Shown piece after piece: positions 5,239 through 5,861 of a stretch of 5,861 bases of DNA. Origin of the DNA: Chromatiales bacterium (GTDB lineage: Bacteria; Pseudomonadota; Gammaproteobacteria; UBA6429; Thiohalophilaceae). The stretch spans positions 1 through 5,861 of the forward strand of contig JALUTJ010000115.1 in assembly GCA_027057985.1 (NCBI GenBank). Reading direction: 5' to 3'. The position numbers and the translations under genes are program-made. The notes beneath the pieces are model-generated. The model had not been told where the DNA came from. It ran no database searches and saw nothing but the letters and a program-made list of their open reading frames with translations. Numbering within the stretch: the stretch's first letter is position 1; every line of letters starts with the position of its first letter.

Positions 5239-5861
5239 TGCCCGAGGCACAAATCTATCCTGACTGGCAAACCCTGTTCCCGATACTGAAGGAACAGTCT
5301 CCGGCCATGGCAGCACAGTTTAATATTGTGACCCTGCCGGCCAACCAGGTTGCCTTTCACCAGGGTGATGACTGCGCCAGTTACCTGCTGGTCATTCGGG
5401 GCAGCATCAAGGTTATCGCCCGCCATGCCAGTGGCCGGGAGATCGTGCTGTACCGGGTGCAGCAAGGCGGATCCTGTGTGCTGACAACCTCCTGCCTGCT
5501 GGGCAAGACCCGCTACCCTGCCGAAGGCATTACCGAAACCGAGGTCGAGGCCCTCGCCATCCCCGCAGCGGTGTTTCATCAGGGCCTGGCCGAATCGGAG
5601 TCCTTTCGTACCTTTGTTTTCAATACCTACGGCCAGCGCCTTGCCGATGTGATTTCACTGGTGGAGTCCATCAACTTTGAGCATATCCAGGCTCGGCTGG
5701 CACGTTTTCTTGCCGAGCAAAATAATAATCCCGTCAATATCACTCACCAGGCACTGGCCACCGAACTGGGCAGTGCACGCGAGGTGATCAGTCGCCAGCT
5801 AAAACAGTTTGAAAAACAGGGGCTTATCAGGCAACAGCGGGGCAAAATCCAGCTGCTGGAT
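5238..5861 (+). CDS. Crp/Fnr-family transcriptional regulator, 3' end outside window
   Basis: An open frame of 208 codons from ATG at 5238 to the window edge, with no stop; the C-terminus is probably only slightly incomplete, as the wing strand KIQLL has been reached. Residues about 25-115 form the cyclic-nucleotide-binding-type beta barrel (HQGDDC at 41-46, RGSIKV at 54-59). A dimerisation helix follows at about 120-160, then the helix-turn-helix (ITHQALATELGSAREVISRQLKQFEKQGLI region, 168-197). The recognition helix has R181, E182, S185 and R186, combining the CRP RE...R contacts with FNR's Ser. FNR's N-terminal cysteine cluster is absent; cysteines are C46, C80 and C86. CRP's full cAMP-contact set is not evident, so the effector is unknown. 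The start overlaps the previous stop (TAATG), with AGGA only three bases upstream, implying translational coupling. The effector probably relates to the partner metal protein, by inference. Confidence 0.92.
   Translation, partial: MPEAQIYPDWQTLFPILKEQSPAMAAQFNIVTLPANQVAFHQGDDCASYLLVIRGSIKVIARHASGREIVLYRVQQGGSCVLTTSCLLGKTRYPAEGITETEVEALAIPAAVFHQGLAESESFRTFVFNTYGQRLADVISLVESINFEHIQARLARFLAEQNNNPVNITHQALATELGSAREVISRQLKQFEKQGLIRQQRGKIQLLD

Overview
The window looks like chromosomal DNA of a gammaproteobacterium. The selenide,water dikinase and tRNA 2-selenouridine synthase read as full-length orthologues of the E. coli proteins, and base composition is moderate. A purple-sulfur-like or other sulfur-oxidising lineage is possible, but nothing here fixes the genus.

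Layout. Bases 1-174 carry no convincing gene and hold a cluster of overlapping inverted repeats, including a weak plus-strand terminator-like hairpin. On the minus strand, a two-gene unit runs from 2662 down to 175: a 599-residue radical SAM protein of a family I do not recognise, followed with an 11-base overlap by a macro-domain protein with an acidic tail. A 126-base divergent intergenic region (2663-2788) has candidate promoters facing both ways inside a 10-bp inverted repeat. On the plus strand, selD (2789-3829) and mnmH (3832-4959) are two bases apart. After an 84-base gap with its own promoter-like sequence and a strong ribosome binding site comes a second plus-strand unit: a 64-residue cysteine-rich metal-binding protein (5044-5238) and a Crp/Fnr-family regulator (from 5238, cut by the window edge), overlapping by one base in TAATG.

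How the genes work together. SelD makes selenophosphate from selenide and ATP, and MnmH uses it to convert 2-thiouridine to 2-selenouridine at the tRNA wobble position. This pair is established selenium biology. The divergent radical SAM/macro-domain pair shares its control region and is the least explained part of the window. The overlap argues that its two proteins act together, but neither substrate can be read from sequence. The small protein has the half-motifs of a desulforedoxin-type Cys4 iron site (CxxCG near the N-terminus, CCGxxM near the C-terminus) separated by an insert with more cysteines. Its coupling to a Crp/Fnr regulator without FNR's N-terminal cysteine cluster suggests a redox- or metal-responsive unit; that is inference.
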